Origin: Amoebidium appalachense
Lineage: Eukaryota; Ichthyosporea
Reading direction: 5' to 3'
Assembly: GCA_963693365.1 (NCBI GenBank)
Contig: CAVNZM010000014.1
Location: 2,108,001-2,172,000, forward strand
DNA: 64,000 nt
Below, piece after piece: positions 36,439 to 64,000 of this stretch. The notes beneath the pieces were generated by a model. That model searched no databases. It saw only the letters and a list, made by a program, of their open reading frames with translations, and was not told where the DNA came from. The translations under genes and the position numbers were made by a program. Each line of letters begins with the position of its first letter. Position 1 is the first letter of the stretch.

Positions 36439-37644
36439 TGCACTTTGTAATGCTGCGGACATCGTCAGGGGCCCAGCCTCACTTGACCTCCTACTGCGTT
36501 TTCCAGCGCAGCCAATCAAATGCAGCTAGTGACTTATGTATACTGTATGCAATAAAACAACCCTAGTAGGCCTATAGGCTAGATTATGGATAAGCAGAAG
36601 CTAGCATTGGTAGCTCCGAGAGAAAGTTAAGACACCGTATAACAATATCATACTGTGCAGCATTAATTAATAAGGTGATCTAACACGGTCATTTTAAAAC
36701 GGATATACTGGGGGAAAGAAGTAGAAAAGAGATTAAAGCCGCCCATAACCTCAGGGTTCTGCCACATTATTAAGCTTAACAGGTCACACTTATTGATAGA
36801 TATGCATCCGCGAGTAAACTGCCCCCCACACATATTACACGGGCAGCAGTAATGATGTCTTCTTGCGGAGTGTGGCCTGGTCATCATCGCTGCATATGAC
36901 TGGTTGGAGCAAACTAGTTTCACGCATACACGTGCACTTGTACCTTTGCCCGCTGGTGTCCTTTGGTCACTTGTTTTTATTTCATCGCTGTGGCTCTTTC
37001 GAAGTCGGGGCTATTTTGGTGGTCATGTAGCCTGTGGCTGCACGTTGCCTTCATATCCCCTGGACCACCACTGATCAATAAATCCCAGTCAAGAGAAAAA
37101 AAAAATATTACACATACGAGCAGGAGACACCAAAAACCGATTACAACGCCAAGACATAATCATCTTTGCATATTTATACGACACAACATCATGAATAAAC
37201 GAATCTTTCATGTTTTTTTGAAAGTTTGACGGTTGTGCCTTACGGCGACATCTACTTCCTTGTTTGCTCCATAAAGCCGCTTTGATTGGTTTACCCAACC
37301 TAAATATATTTTGATCTTGAGACAAACAGTAACTATTGGTATTTTATCACGTTAATGGCTTTGGAACTAATTTGGATGGTGCCAAGCCGCTCGCGGATTC
37401 GCCCGTTGGAAAGAGAGACCACAACAATAACAACACACACACGCGGGCGGCCCGCCGGGCGCCCGAGATTGAACAAGCTTCGCCGAATCGCACTGCCTTC
37501 ACTTGAAAACCGAATCTTTTTCATTATTAACTTGATTTACCAGTTTGTGCACCACTTTTTCCCTTGTATCGTGCGCATGCAACAACAACAGCTCATCTAT
37601 CTCTATCCTTCGGCCAGCTAACGGCTTAAAAAACACACAGCAAC
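36157..37644. other. Divergent intergenic region between DCXR (-) and the FkbM methyltransferase (+)
   Basis: About 1.5 kb serving as upstream region of both genes. It contains a T-run followed by a G-run (36361-36435), then unique sequence. An open minus-strand frame of 86 codons near 36663-36923 has no recognisable product. I see no unambiguous TATA element. Confidence 0.4.
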
Positions 37645-38927
37645 ATGGGTGGGGTTCGTCTTTTCGCCCAGACCAGCTCTCAAACAGTAGCTGTGGTTGC
37701 AATTCTAACTCTTTTTTTCAACGTCGTGTTTTACGGTGCAAGGAACATCACATCTGGTCTGATTACACGCGACGATGGGAAGACGGAAATTGTGGTGGAC
37801 GGTGCAGTGTTGAACAGAAACCATGAGGACTCTAACACGAAGATAGTTCTCCCAGGGACACTAGACGCAAATCAAATCGCACACACTCAACCTGCAAGCT
37901 CCGTCACAATCACACAAACCGTAACGGCAACCGTCACTCAAGCCGCACCATCCGCGGCTACAACTTTACCAGCTAAAGAAAACAACACACCATTCAGTTT
38001 CAGTGAAAACGAGCTGCGTAACAGTATGAGGAGTGTGGAATCCAGGCGGATTTACTGCGAGCACCTTCACCCTCTTGCTGACAACATGGTGGTGGTGACT
38101 GTGCCAGCAAAACAGGGCCTGTTCCCGTCATTCCACATGGCTATCCACAGCCCGTACGCATCCTTACCTTCTTCCCCCCCCCCCCCCTCTCCCTTCCCTC
38201 CCTCTCTCCTCTTATTTCTCTTACACCTCCTTCGTCGCCTCCTTCCCCAATCCAGCCCGCTTCTGTGCCTCCCCAGTCCCTGAAAGAGTGCAATGCCGTT
38301 TTATCTGAGCACTTCGTGTGTCGTTTCTGTTGTGTGCGCACACCGTGTCCGAGTGACACACACACACGCACACGCAGAAATACGCGCACGCACACACACA
38401 TGTACATACACACACACACATACACACGCACAGACACCACACATTGAATGCACTGTGATGGTACACAAACACACACGAACAGAGACCCTCACACACACCT
38501 ATCCGTGCGCATACACACCGTGACATAACTTTTAAGACACTGCTCATGCATTGTGGGACACACGGCACACGCAACCACGCACACACGCACACACACACGC
38601 ACACGCACACACACACAACACCGTATTTCACACGGGCAAGCAAACAGACGCACATTTACGTGCCCGCAGGGACTCAGTCTGAATCACCCTTTTCACACAC
38701 ACACCCCCCACACACACACCCCACACCCCCCCCCCCCCCCCCCCCCCCACCTCAACACACACACACACGTGCACACACGCAGTCATCGATACAAATGCAC
38801 ACAATAAGCATATACACCCATCACACGTAAACACATTCACACATTCACATACCGTTAGCTCTTCCACGCGCGCGCGCACACACACACACACACACACAAA
38901 GAGAGAGACACACAACACACCCATAGT

Positions 38928-38978
<51 letters not shown>

Positions 38979-39386
38979 AAGACACACAAGCAAACACAAC
39001 ACACACATGCGCAACGCGCGCGCTGTACACTGTTTTCCTTCGACTCCCATTAATCTACCTGGTGAGCCATCTATATTTATAGAAGCTGGGAGTGTTGGAC
39101 ATGGCCGGGGCAGAGGTCAGATCACAAAGCCTTCCAATTTTTGTGCCTAAGTTGTCTACGGTCTATATACCACCCAGCCAGATTTTATAATCTCACATGA
39201 AAGTGTAGCCTAATATTTGGGCAAGAACCGACGTGTCTTTTGTGGAATCTCACCATTTTTTTCGATCACAGACACGACGATGTTGTGAGTGGGTGGGCAG
39301 CGAATGGGGAGTGGGAGCTTGCGATTGTGAAGGCACTGTTTCAGCAGCTGACTAACACAACATACATGGAGGGGAAGGTGTGTCTC

Positions 39387-39435
<49 letters not shown>

Positions 39436-39837
39436 ACACGCACACAAACACAAACACAAACACACACACAGTAAGCCGAAGAAGAGAAAGGCTCTTTGAA
39501 ACGGTTGAAAAGGAGAGGGTGGGTCCACACGCCCAAATCTCTCACACACGCCAACAAACACATGAACAGCACACCCAAAAAGAAAGGAAAAGGGGAAAGG
39601 GGGGGCACAGTCATATATTCACGTGGGCACAATGTACAAGAAAGTACAGGAAGAAAGGCTGCTGGCTGGGAGTTGGGAAAGGGATGGGTTGGTGGGAAGG
39701 GACGAGGGGGGGGGGGGGGGGTGGGCGCACTCCCCATCAAAGCTACCCTCCCCCCCCCCCCCCCCCTTCCTCCCTCTCTAAGCTCCCCCCCCCCCCCCCC
39801 CATCTTCCCTTTCCTTGATGCCCTCCCGCCTCAACCC

Positions 39838-39891
<54 letters not shown>

Positions 39892-40040
39892 ACACACTAA
39901 CACACCTGTTGTTTTTCTCCTTTTCACACACGACTACCTCCTCCCAGCATGCCCAATACTCACCCGCAGTACTTGGAATCGATGATGATGCCAATTGGTT
40001 TTCTCCCCTATAATATCGTTTATCTGCATTCTCTCTCTTG

Positions 40041-40110
<70 letters not shown>

Positions 40111-40414
40111 TTCCCCAATCCCCCCCACCCAACATCTAAACTATCTCAAACCCACTTTACTGTACCTGCTCTTGCATGCACCCATAAACCGAATATGCAA
40201 AATGCAAAACAAAGAAATATAGGTATGTAGTACAGTTCTTCCTCCCCTCATCCGGTCCCTCTCGTCCCACCCAGTCTCTCCCCTTCCTCTTTTTCCTTGG
40301 CATAGTGTTTGTTCGACGTACATATCCACCCTCTGCCCCTCCCCTCCCACACACACACCCCATCACCCCTACTGCATTGTGTACATCGTACTCTACAACA
40401 CATTCTAACCGCAG

Positions 40415-40491
<77 letters not shown>

Positions 40492-40820
40492 AAAAAAAAA
40501 AAAAAAAAACCAGATTTTTGTGGACATTGGAGCGAACATTGGCTGGTACACACTCATTGCCCTGGCCAGAGGGTATCGGGTGGTTGCATTCGAGCCCATG
40601 CCCCAGAATATTCAGGTGAGCGTGTTTTATCAATTCTTGGATTTTATTTCATATCATATACACAAAACACATGCACGCGCCCAGGTGTACCAAAGTAACT
40701 GTTCCATATTCTCATCCCCCCCCCCCCCCCCTCCGGCGCCCAAGCACCATCCTAACACCATCTGACCACCAATACAATACACATACAGACAGCTCACACA
40801 GGCACAAACACGCGCGCACG

Positions 40821-40870
<50 letters not shown>

Positions 40871-41216
40871 ACACTACACCGTTTTCCCTCAATTCTTTCA
40901 AACCACTCATCCATTCTTTCCTCCTCCTTACCCTCTCCAATCCTGCGCCCTTATAAAGTTTTCCATCCCCACCTCCCCCCCTCTCCCCCGCCACCCACAC
41001 CCCCATCCCCCGTGGAGGCACCCACCTGGTCCCAGCCCAACCCTATCTCACCCCTAACCCACCACTCCCACCAACACCACATTCAATAACCACACATGTA
41101 TGTGCTCTCTCTCCTTCTCAAGCACACCTGTGTTCATCCACACCAACCCCGATACCTCTTTCCCCCCACCTCCTTCCCAACCCCCCAACCCCCCCTTCTC
41201 CCCCCCTCCCCCCCAT

Positions 41217-41248
<32 letters not shown>

Positions 41249-41386
41249 CCCTCCATCACCCACCCACACACACACACACACACACTGAGGATGCCCCCCG
41301 CTCATTGTGCATACTCTTTGCATCGTGTTGTCCGCTATAAATGTGTATTTCGTACTCTATAATGCATTCTAACCCCGGAGCCCCCC

Positions 41387-41438
<52 letters not shown>

Positions 41439-41738
41439 TCTCAGCTCCTCAAGCACTCGGTTTGCCTCAACTCGGGTTTCGCCGAACGAGTGACGCTCTA
41501 CCCGTTTGGAGTGTCAACGGAGGAGAAAACATGTGAATCGATCGTAGACGTCCAGAATTCGGGTAATGGCAATACGGTGTGTGGGGAGGAAGAGAAAGCG
41601 GCAGTTATTGAGAAGAGACAGCTGGCAGGGATGGTATGTACACTGCCTGTGTGTATGTGTGTGTGTGGGGTGGGGGTTGAGAGGGGGGCGGGGGGAGGGG
41701 GGGGGGGAGAGAGAGAGAGAGAGAGAGAAGGTACGGGG

Positions 41739-41783
<45 letters not shown>

Positions 41784-42279
41784 CGCGCGCGCGGGTGTGA
41801 GTGTGTGCTTGTGCTCTCTTGCATGCATGTGCATGTGCATGCTCCTTGCACACACACACACGCACACTTGTGTGCTTTTGCGCTGTGTAGCTACCTGGCA
41901 GTTCACAAACATGCGCCATTGTCATACGTTGAATCCCGTCGACTCAACCCTCCCGCTCTAACCTTCCCCGCCTATCCCACACCCTCCCCTTTTCCCAATC
42001 CTTTTATTACCCCTCGTCATTATTCCCAGTCATATTCGTGTCGGCTGGCACCTAGGCCAGACCAATCCCCCCCCCTCCCCCCCCCCCCCCCCCCCCCCTC
42101 CCCCCCCCCCCCCCCAAAACCTCTGTCTTTTGCCCTCACTGTAAAGCAAAAAGAAAATCTGTCATAATTTCTTCTTACCTTCCTATTGCCATGTGCCGGC
42201 GTGCGCAGTGGGTTACCCACAAATACACACGCATGCATATGCCATGTACGTATGTGCGCACACGCACACAGTCAGACAC

Positions 42280-42343
<64 letters not shown>

Positions 42344-42437
42344 CGCACGCGTGGGCGCGCACAAACTAACTGATGCCCTCCAACCTCCTCCCCCTCAACC
42401 CATTCTCCCTCTCCCTCCTCAAGGGCCTCATCCACGT

Positions 42438-42511
<74 letters not shown>

Positions 42512-42896
42512 CAAAGTAACAGGGAGGACACACATGGTGAAACTGGACGATTACATTCCCCAATCTACACCAATCGGAATAATGAAAATCGACATTGAAG
42601 GCTACGAAGATCAGGGTTTGAGCGACGAGGGAGCCGGGCGCCTGTTTTCGGACAAATCCCGGATGCCGCCATATATAGCAAGTGAAGTGATTTACTGTAT
42701 GACAATTGGCCCCACTTATGACTGCGAGGGGAGCAGGAAATACGTGGAAATGATGAGAAGACGCGGATATGAGATGATGTTTTATGAGAAAAAGGGAGTG
42801 ATGAAAGATTGGGATCACCTGGTGTCTGTCAAGCCGAACGATGTTATGTGGGCGAGGAAGGAGGTTACGGATTGGGCAGTTAAAGTGTTTGGTTGA
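37645..42896 (+). CDS. Membrane-anchored FkbM-family methyltransferase (5 exons)
   Basis: Predicted S-adenosylmethionine-dependent methyltransferase. Exons: 37645-38153, 39272-39377, 40514-40615, 41445-41633, 42510-42896; 1293 nt, 430 aa, all GT-AG and in phase. A single hydrophobic segment (about aa 13-31) follows a short N-terminus, giving a type II signal-anchor topology with a Ser/Thr-rich stem (to about aa 120), so the catalytic domain would face the lumen or outside. The domain shows FkbM hallmarks: motif I FVDIGANIGWYT, motif II VVAFEPMPQN, KHSVCLN, RVTLYPFGVS and the late motif IGIMKIDIEGYE. An acidic insert with two Cys (about aa 270-290) separates the halves. The FkbM family methylates hydroxyl groups of sugars and other small molecules; no specific substrate can be inferred here. 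Exons 3 and 4 are each preceded by a (C)n(A)n tract within 10 bases of the acceptor. Confidence 0.88.
40361..40509 (+). repeat. Dispersed repeat tail with (C)67(A)28, next to FkbM exon 3
   Basis: A short repeat remnant (TACATCGTACTCTACAACAC, ATTCTAACCGCAG) is followed by 67 C (40415-40481) and 28 A (40482-40509), then CCAG and exon 3. It is the longest homopolymer in the window. Confidence 0.8.
41285..41436 (+). repeat. Dispersed repeat tail with (C)n(A)n, next to FkbM exon 4
   Basis: CTGAGGATG, CATACTCTTTGCATCGTGTT, TTTCGTACTCTATAATGCAT and TCTAACCCC match the 3' end of the dispersed repeat. They are followed by about 26 C and about 29 A, then CTTCTCAG and exon 4. Confidence 0.75.
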
Positions 42897-42940
42897 GTGT
42901 ACGTGGCCCTTGGGTTTCAATCCCTTTTCTTTTTCTTTTT

Positions 42941-42972
<32 letters not shown>

Positions 42973-42973
42973 G

Positions 42974-43011
<38 letters not shown>

Positions 43012-43312
43012 TGATCTTACATTTATTTCCTCTTTTTCTTGATCCGATTCCTTCTTTCCGTCAAGAACTGACTCTGTAATATGTATAACTTCCTGACGTG
43101 AGCTTTGATATATCTGAAAATTTAGAGAGGCGCGATCCGAAAGAAACGCGAAGTAACAGTTGATGTCTGGGTGTGTGATCCGGATCTCAACATATTATAC
43201 ACTGATGATTTTATTATTATACTTAACTTAACCACACTTGTAAACACTGGTTTTATAGTTATCCCGATATGTATGAATGTGTATTATTTACACCGTGCTT
43301 CATATTAGCAAT

Positions 43313-43318
43313 AATAAA
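43313..43318 (+). promoter_or_regulatory. Polyadenylation signal AATAAA of the FkbM gene
   Basis: A canonical AATAAA 417 bp after the stop codon, followed by GTGAGTG sequence. It is the only clear AATAAA in the immediate 3' flank. Confidence 0.55.
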
Positions 43319-43509
43319 AAGTGAGTGAAATAAGCGTCAGGGCTTAAACATGGCAAGCCGCGAGGCGAGGCCTGGGGTGCCAAGCGGATGCTATGGGTAG
43401 AAGAGTGTCACACACATGCTTTCTCTCTCTCTCTCTGGCCCTCTTTCTCTATCATTCTTTTCCTTTCCCTCTCTCTTCCCCCCCGACCCCGCTGTCCTTT
43501 TCTCTGTCC

Positions 43510-43540
<31 letters not shown>

Positions 43541-43604
43541 CCCCCCCCCCCCCCCCCCTTCCTCTCTCTCCAGGCTCTCTGAGACTCTCTCTAGATCTCT
43601 CTCT

Positions 43605-44263
<659 letters not shown>

Positions 44264-44405
44264 CCTGCGAGAGTCTTGTGTTTGTGTCAGTGTGTGTATG
44301 CCGCATACTATTAGATAGGTAGCTTTTGTCTGGCCGGATAATTTGTCATGTCTGTGTGCGTGTGCGTGGTGCGTGCGTGTGCGCGTGCATGTGCGTGCGT
44401 GTGTG

Positions 44406-44436
<31 letters not shown>

Positions 44437-46237
44437 GGGTGGGTGTGCGTGTGTGTGCATGCGTGTCAGTGTGCCGCCCGCGGCCCGGCCGGCCGCAAGT
44501 GAGCCTTTTCGGATTTAACCAATCAAACAAGGCTATATATAGCCATATTCATAAACCGCAATGCAAGTAAGCCAATCAATTGGTCCTTGCTATGCCTCGC
44601 CGGTCCCCCGCGGTCTCCTAAACTCTTGCAGTTTCAACCTAAACATTTATATGTACACGGTTTAAACTCATACCACATGGGTTCAAACACTCACAGCTTG
44701 GCCAAACAAAATTATAGAGTTATTTAAAGACTAAAAGCACGATGTCTGAATAAGCAATGGCGTGAACGCTGGCGGCGACTCAAAATTAGTCCAATACTTG
44801 AGGGAGGGGGGTTCATTCTGCTTGACGAAGTTCATACAGTTCAGTATCTATCATTCAATGCCATATGATAATGATAAATATGTTATGGTTGTTTGCATCA
44901 AACTCGCACCATAAAAAAGAAGTTATTACATATTCTAAAGAATAGAATCGGTAAATAATTATATACACGTGTCATACATGTAACATGATGCGTTTAGACC
45001 AATTTGCTTGCCCTTCAAAGAAATGAGCCCCAAAGAAATGAGCCCCAGTGACGAGAAAGTCAGTCGGGTCTACCTTATCATGTCGCAGTCGGTGCTTTAC
45101 ATCAATGATAAAAAGCCTTTTAATATTTTTTTCATAGTGGATTGCTTTAAAGTTAAACAAATTGTGAGCCGCCAGCTGATATGAGCAGCTGGCTACAGAC
45201 ATATCACCGGCGCCAGACATATCACACAACCCGCCGCACAACAACGAGAAAAGTATATGTTTTCCGTTTTTGATTACCAAATTTTGTTGTGCATTGCTAA
45301 CGGGAATACTGCCCTATCGGTGATAGAAACATCTTACACTTTCAGGAGTTAAAATTGAGAACAGGATCTTTGCGATCTTTCTGCATTCTTCCCTTGTTCA
45401 CTTGTAGATTCGTGGTTTTTCGTCAAAGTATTTGTTTCTTAGTGCAGAAAAAAAGTACACCAAGCGTGTTTTTTGGAGCACCCTTAGAAACCACAACAGC
45501 TCAAATAGATTACAACAGACTCCGTTTTTAAGGTACCCCCTTTCCCCATAGTTACTTTCGCCTCGCCTAATCTCCTAACAACGTTCCATTCCTTAGTTCA
45601 GTACCATCACGCAAGCTTTATGCTTTGTTCTCTGACTTCTTCTGGGGACTTCCACAATTGAGAATGTGTTTGTGATGTGTTTTTTGAGGCCTTCTTTTTT
45701 GATTGTTAGTTCTTGAATTTTTTTCCTTCATCTGTTTTTTCTTTTGATAATCTGTAATGTTCCTGAGTAGGGGTTGTCCCCGCCCCCTCCCCTCCCCCCC
45801 CCCCCCTCCCCCCCTCCCCCCCCCCCCCCCCCCCCCCCCCCCCTTCCCCTCCTTCCCCTGCCAGTCCCGACTCCAAGGTTCCATTCCTACCCCTTCTTTG
45901 CGCTTTGAATTACATGTGTGTTTGTGTGTTCGTGTGTGCATGTGCATGCGTGCGCGCTCGTTGCGTTTATGGGCTTGCCAAGTGCACGTACCTGTGAGAC
46001 TGTGTGCGCTTGTGCACGCGCACGTCTTGGGTCGGTGTCAGTGTGTGTGTGTGTGTGTGTTGAGTGAAGGGGTGGGGATGTGCAGGTATCTCTGTATGTG
46101 TGCATGCGGAATGCTCGGAAGAGAGGGGGTGGAGGGGGTGGGGGAAGAGTGGGGGGGGGGGGGGGAGGGGGGGGGGGGGGGGGGGGGGGGGCACTTGCAC
46201 ATAGGCTTATGGGCACTCGTGGACCCTGCTACGGGGG

Positions 46238-46310
46238 GTGAGGGAAATGAGAATAACCGTGAGGGAAACGAGAAAAAACGTGAGGGAAATGAAAGTAACC
46301 GTGAGGGATT
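46238..46310 (+). repeat. 21-bp tandem repeat next to an exon acceptor
   Basis: GTGAGGGAAATGAGAATAACC repeats about three and a half times with a 21-bp period. The last unit grades into the GGGTGCAG acceptor of the first recognised exon of the next gene. The period is a multiple of three, but I see no evidence that it is translated. Confidence 0.7.
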
Positions 46311-46337
46311 TGGGTGCAGGAACGAAAGGAAGTGAGA

Positions 46338-55221
<8,884 letters not shown>

Positions 55222-55358
55222 CTTATCACTTAAATTTCATTTTTATATTTTGTTCATTTGTTTGTTTATTTCCCCCCTTGGTTTTTTGTGTCTTGTAACA
55301 TTTTGTGTTTTTTCCTTTGATGTCTGAACTTTTAAATTCCAACGCTCTAATACCATCA

Positions 55359-55399
<41 letters not shown>

Positions 55400-55452
55400 A
55401 AAAAAAAAAAAAAGAAAAAGAAAAAAAAAAAAAAAAAGGGATTCAACCCCCC

Positions 55453-55484
<32 letters not shown>

Positions 55485-56051
55485 TTCCCCCTCCCCCCTT
55501 TCCCCTGTTCACTATGCCTTGTGAACAGTGAACGGTGTAAAAGGCAACTTGGTTGACATATTATCGGTTGTTATACATATGCACAATAAGAAATTCGGTT
55601 TGCCTTATTAGGATTTTGTGTAGATAGCAGGCCACGCACCAAATATCATTATCCTTTCACCCTTGGCGCTACCTAATACACAAGGTGGGCGATTTCGGTG
55701 AGCGTAGTTGTGTGAGGTGTGAATATTGTACACGTGTGCACACATTGCTCATGACTACTATATGTATTCCTTTTGCATCGATTCGAGCTGCCTGCACAAA
55801 GTAGTTTCATACATATTATGATATGTGAATAGTTTTGCAAGTTTATAGGATATCGGCTTGTTTAACCCTTTCAGGCTTATCTCTGCTTGTTCTTTCGGTG
55901 TTTGGTGCAGGATATCTGGAGAAGGTTAAACATTCTACCACCCTGTTGCTTTAAAAAAGGAGCACGCGCACATACGTATACCCTCACGCATGCACGAGAG
56001 TGCGCGCGCACACACCCACACACACACGTACACACATAGTCTTAACAGCCA
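55222..56051. other. 3' flank of the unrecognised plus-strand gene
   Basis: Contains a C-run followed by an A-run (about 55361-55437), a second C-run (about 55454-55484), then about 550 bp of unique sequence. No gene or clear polyadenylation signal was seen. Confidence 0.4.
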
Positions 56052-58314
<2,263 letters not shown>

Positions 58315-58421
58315 CTATTATAGTGTTGAGGGCTGAGCGCCAGGAGCCCATACAAGCAATTAGACCCAAGTAACATTTATTCTACCTTTCTCTCTTTAAG
58401 TTTCTGTTCTTGACGTTTAAA

Positions 58422-63106
<4,685 letters not shown>

Positions 63107-63671
63107 GTAAGTTACCCCCCTCCCCCCCCCCCCCCCCCCCAGCGGGAAAAAAAAAAGAAGAATGAAAGAAAAAGAAACAAAGAAAAGAGAAGAATAGAAA
63201 AGAAAATAAAGAAAAGTAAGAAAGAACTGCCGGCCCTTGCAACACACACATACACACCACAGCCTCTCCCCTGCTCCACCTGCTTCCTTCCTCCTCCGGC
63301 TCTCTCATGGCAAAAAGCAGAAACAATGAGGCACAGATTTTGCTAATGCACGTGTTTACTGACTTCCCCCCTCTTTACCTCCATCTCCCTCTCCCTCTCC
63401 CTCTCCCTCCCTCTCTCTCCCCCTCTCGCTGTCCTCCTACCCTTTCTCCCTCTCGCCGTCTCTATCTTTCCTCCGTCTCCCCCCGACCCTCTCCCTCTCC
63501 CTCGCCCCCGCCTCTCTCCCCCCCTCTCCCTGTTCCTCCCTCCCTCCTGCCCTCTCTCTCCCTCTCTCTCCCTTTTCTCTCTCTCTTTCTTTGTGTGTGT
63601 ATGAGTGGGTTGGTGGGTGGTTGAGTGTGTTGGTTGGTTGTTTTGGCTGTGGTGGTGGTGGTGGTGGTGGT

Positions 63672-63709
<38 letters not shown>

Positions 63710-63830
63710 GGGACAACAGCAAGGGCACACTGATTTTTTTTTTCTTCTGTGCCCTCCGTGTGTCTGTTTGTAGGAGTCCGTATGTCTGGTTGTGCGTATC
63801 CGTGCGTCCGTCTATGTGTTAGAGGAGGTG

Positions 63831-63861
<31 letters not shown>

Positions 63862-64000
63862 GCAGGGAAGAAGGGGGGGGGGGGGGGGGGGGGGGGGGGG
63901 GAGGAGGGCGCATAACACCTGCTGCCCACACGGTTCACCTTTATTCGCTCTCCCATTTTTCTCCTTTGCCCCCCCCTCTCCCCCCCTCCCCCCCCCTCCA
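63107..64000. other. YIF1 intron 6 (partial), no exon recognised
   Basis: Contains a C-run, an A/G-rich stretch, CT/CCCT-rich DNA (63370-63590), a (GGT)n-to-G-run (63646-63707), (GT)n and another G-run (63870-63901). The expected next YIF1 membrane-span exon was not found before the window ends. Confidence 0.5.

Noticed and set aside
36663-36923. 86-codon minus-strand frame in the DCXR-FkbM divergent region
   Set aside because: No domain or splice context; kept only as a note in the intergenic entry.
44972-45280. 102-codon minus-strand open frame
   Set aside because: No recognisable protein and no neighbouring exons; the repeated GAHFF comes from a small DNA duplication.

Overview
This is a window of nuclear DNA from an intron-rich eukaryote. 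Seven spliced genes can be traced by GT-AG junctions and continuous reading frame, and most of the rest is simple-sequence DNA: long C or G homopolymers, (CA)n/(GT)n and (CT)n/(GA)n arrays, and minisatellites. The gene content is a mitochondrial-type class II fumarase, a KirBac-like inward-rectifier channel, a TRIR homologue, an L-xylulose reductase-type SDR, a membrane-anchored FkbM methyltransferase and a YIF1 homologue. With the mobile element present, this suggests a protist (a unicellular holozoan or an alga) or a simple animal. The species cannot be named from the sequence. || Layout: 1061-15860 (+) fumarase, 16 coding exons, with two tRNA-Lys(CUU) genes in intron 9 and a TTAA-flanked piggyBac-like MITE in intron 13. 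17231-21676 (+) Kir-like channel with an unusual pore filter and one frame break at a C-run. 23911-25276 (-) TRIR, 3 exons. 26445-36156 (-) DCXR, 9 exons, 244 aa. 37645-42896 (+) type II membrane FkbM methyltransferase, 5 exons. 46338-55221 (+) a small unrecognised gene whose last intron carries a Penelope-like retroelement. 56052-58314 (-) an unrecognised Cys-containing gene, in part inferred. 58422-63106 (+) YIF1, running off the right edge. || The most interesting element is the retroelement at about 49.8-52.7 kb. A GIY-YIG endonuclease comes first, then a linker with a CxC motif, then a telomerase/Penelope-type reverse transcriptase. This is the permuted N-terminal-endonuclease architecture known from Naiad/Chlamys elements, and this copy lacks the cysteine pair before the GIY-YIG core. 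|| At larger scale, homopolymer C (and CA) tracts lie overwhelmingly on the sense strand of introns: C-runs on + in the plus-strand genes, G-runs on + across the minus-strand DCXR gene. Many of these tracts sit at the 3' end of a dispersed SINE-like repeat ending in ...GCATTCAACC(C)n, often followed by (A)n. || The genes do not form a pathway. Fumarase acts in the TCA cycle, DCXR in pentitol/carbonyl reduction, YIF1 in ER-Golgi traffic and Kir in ion flow, as expected for an ordinary eukaryotic neighbourhood.
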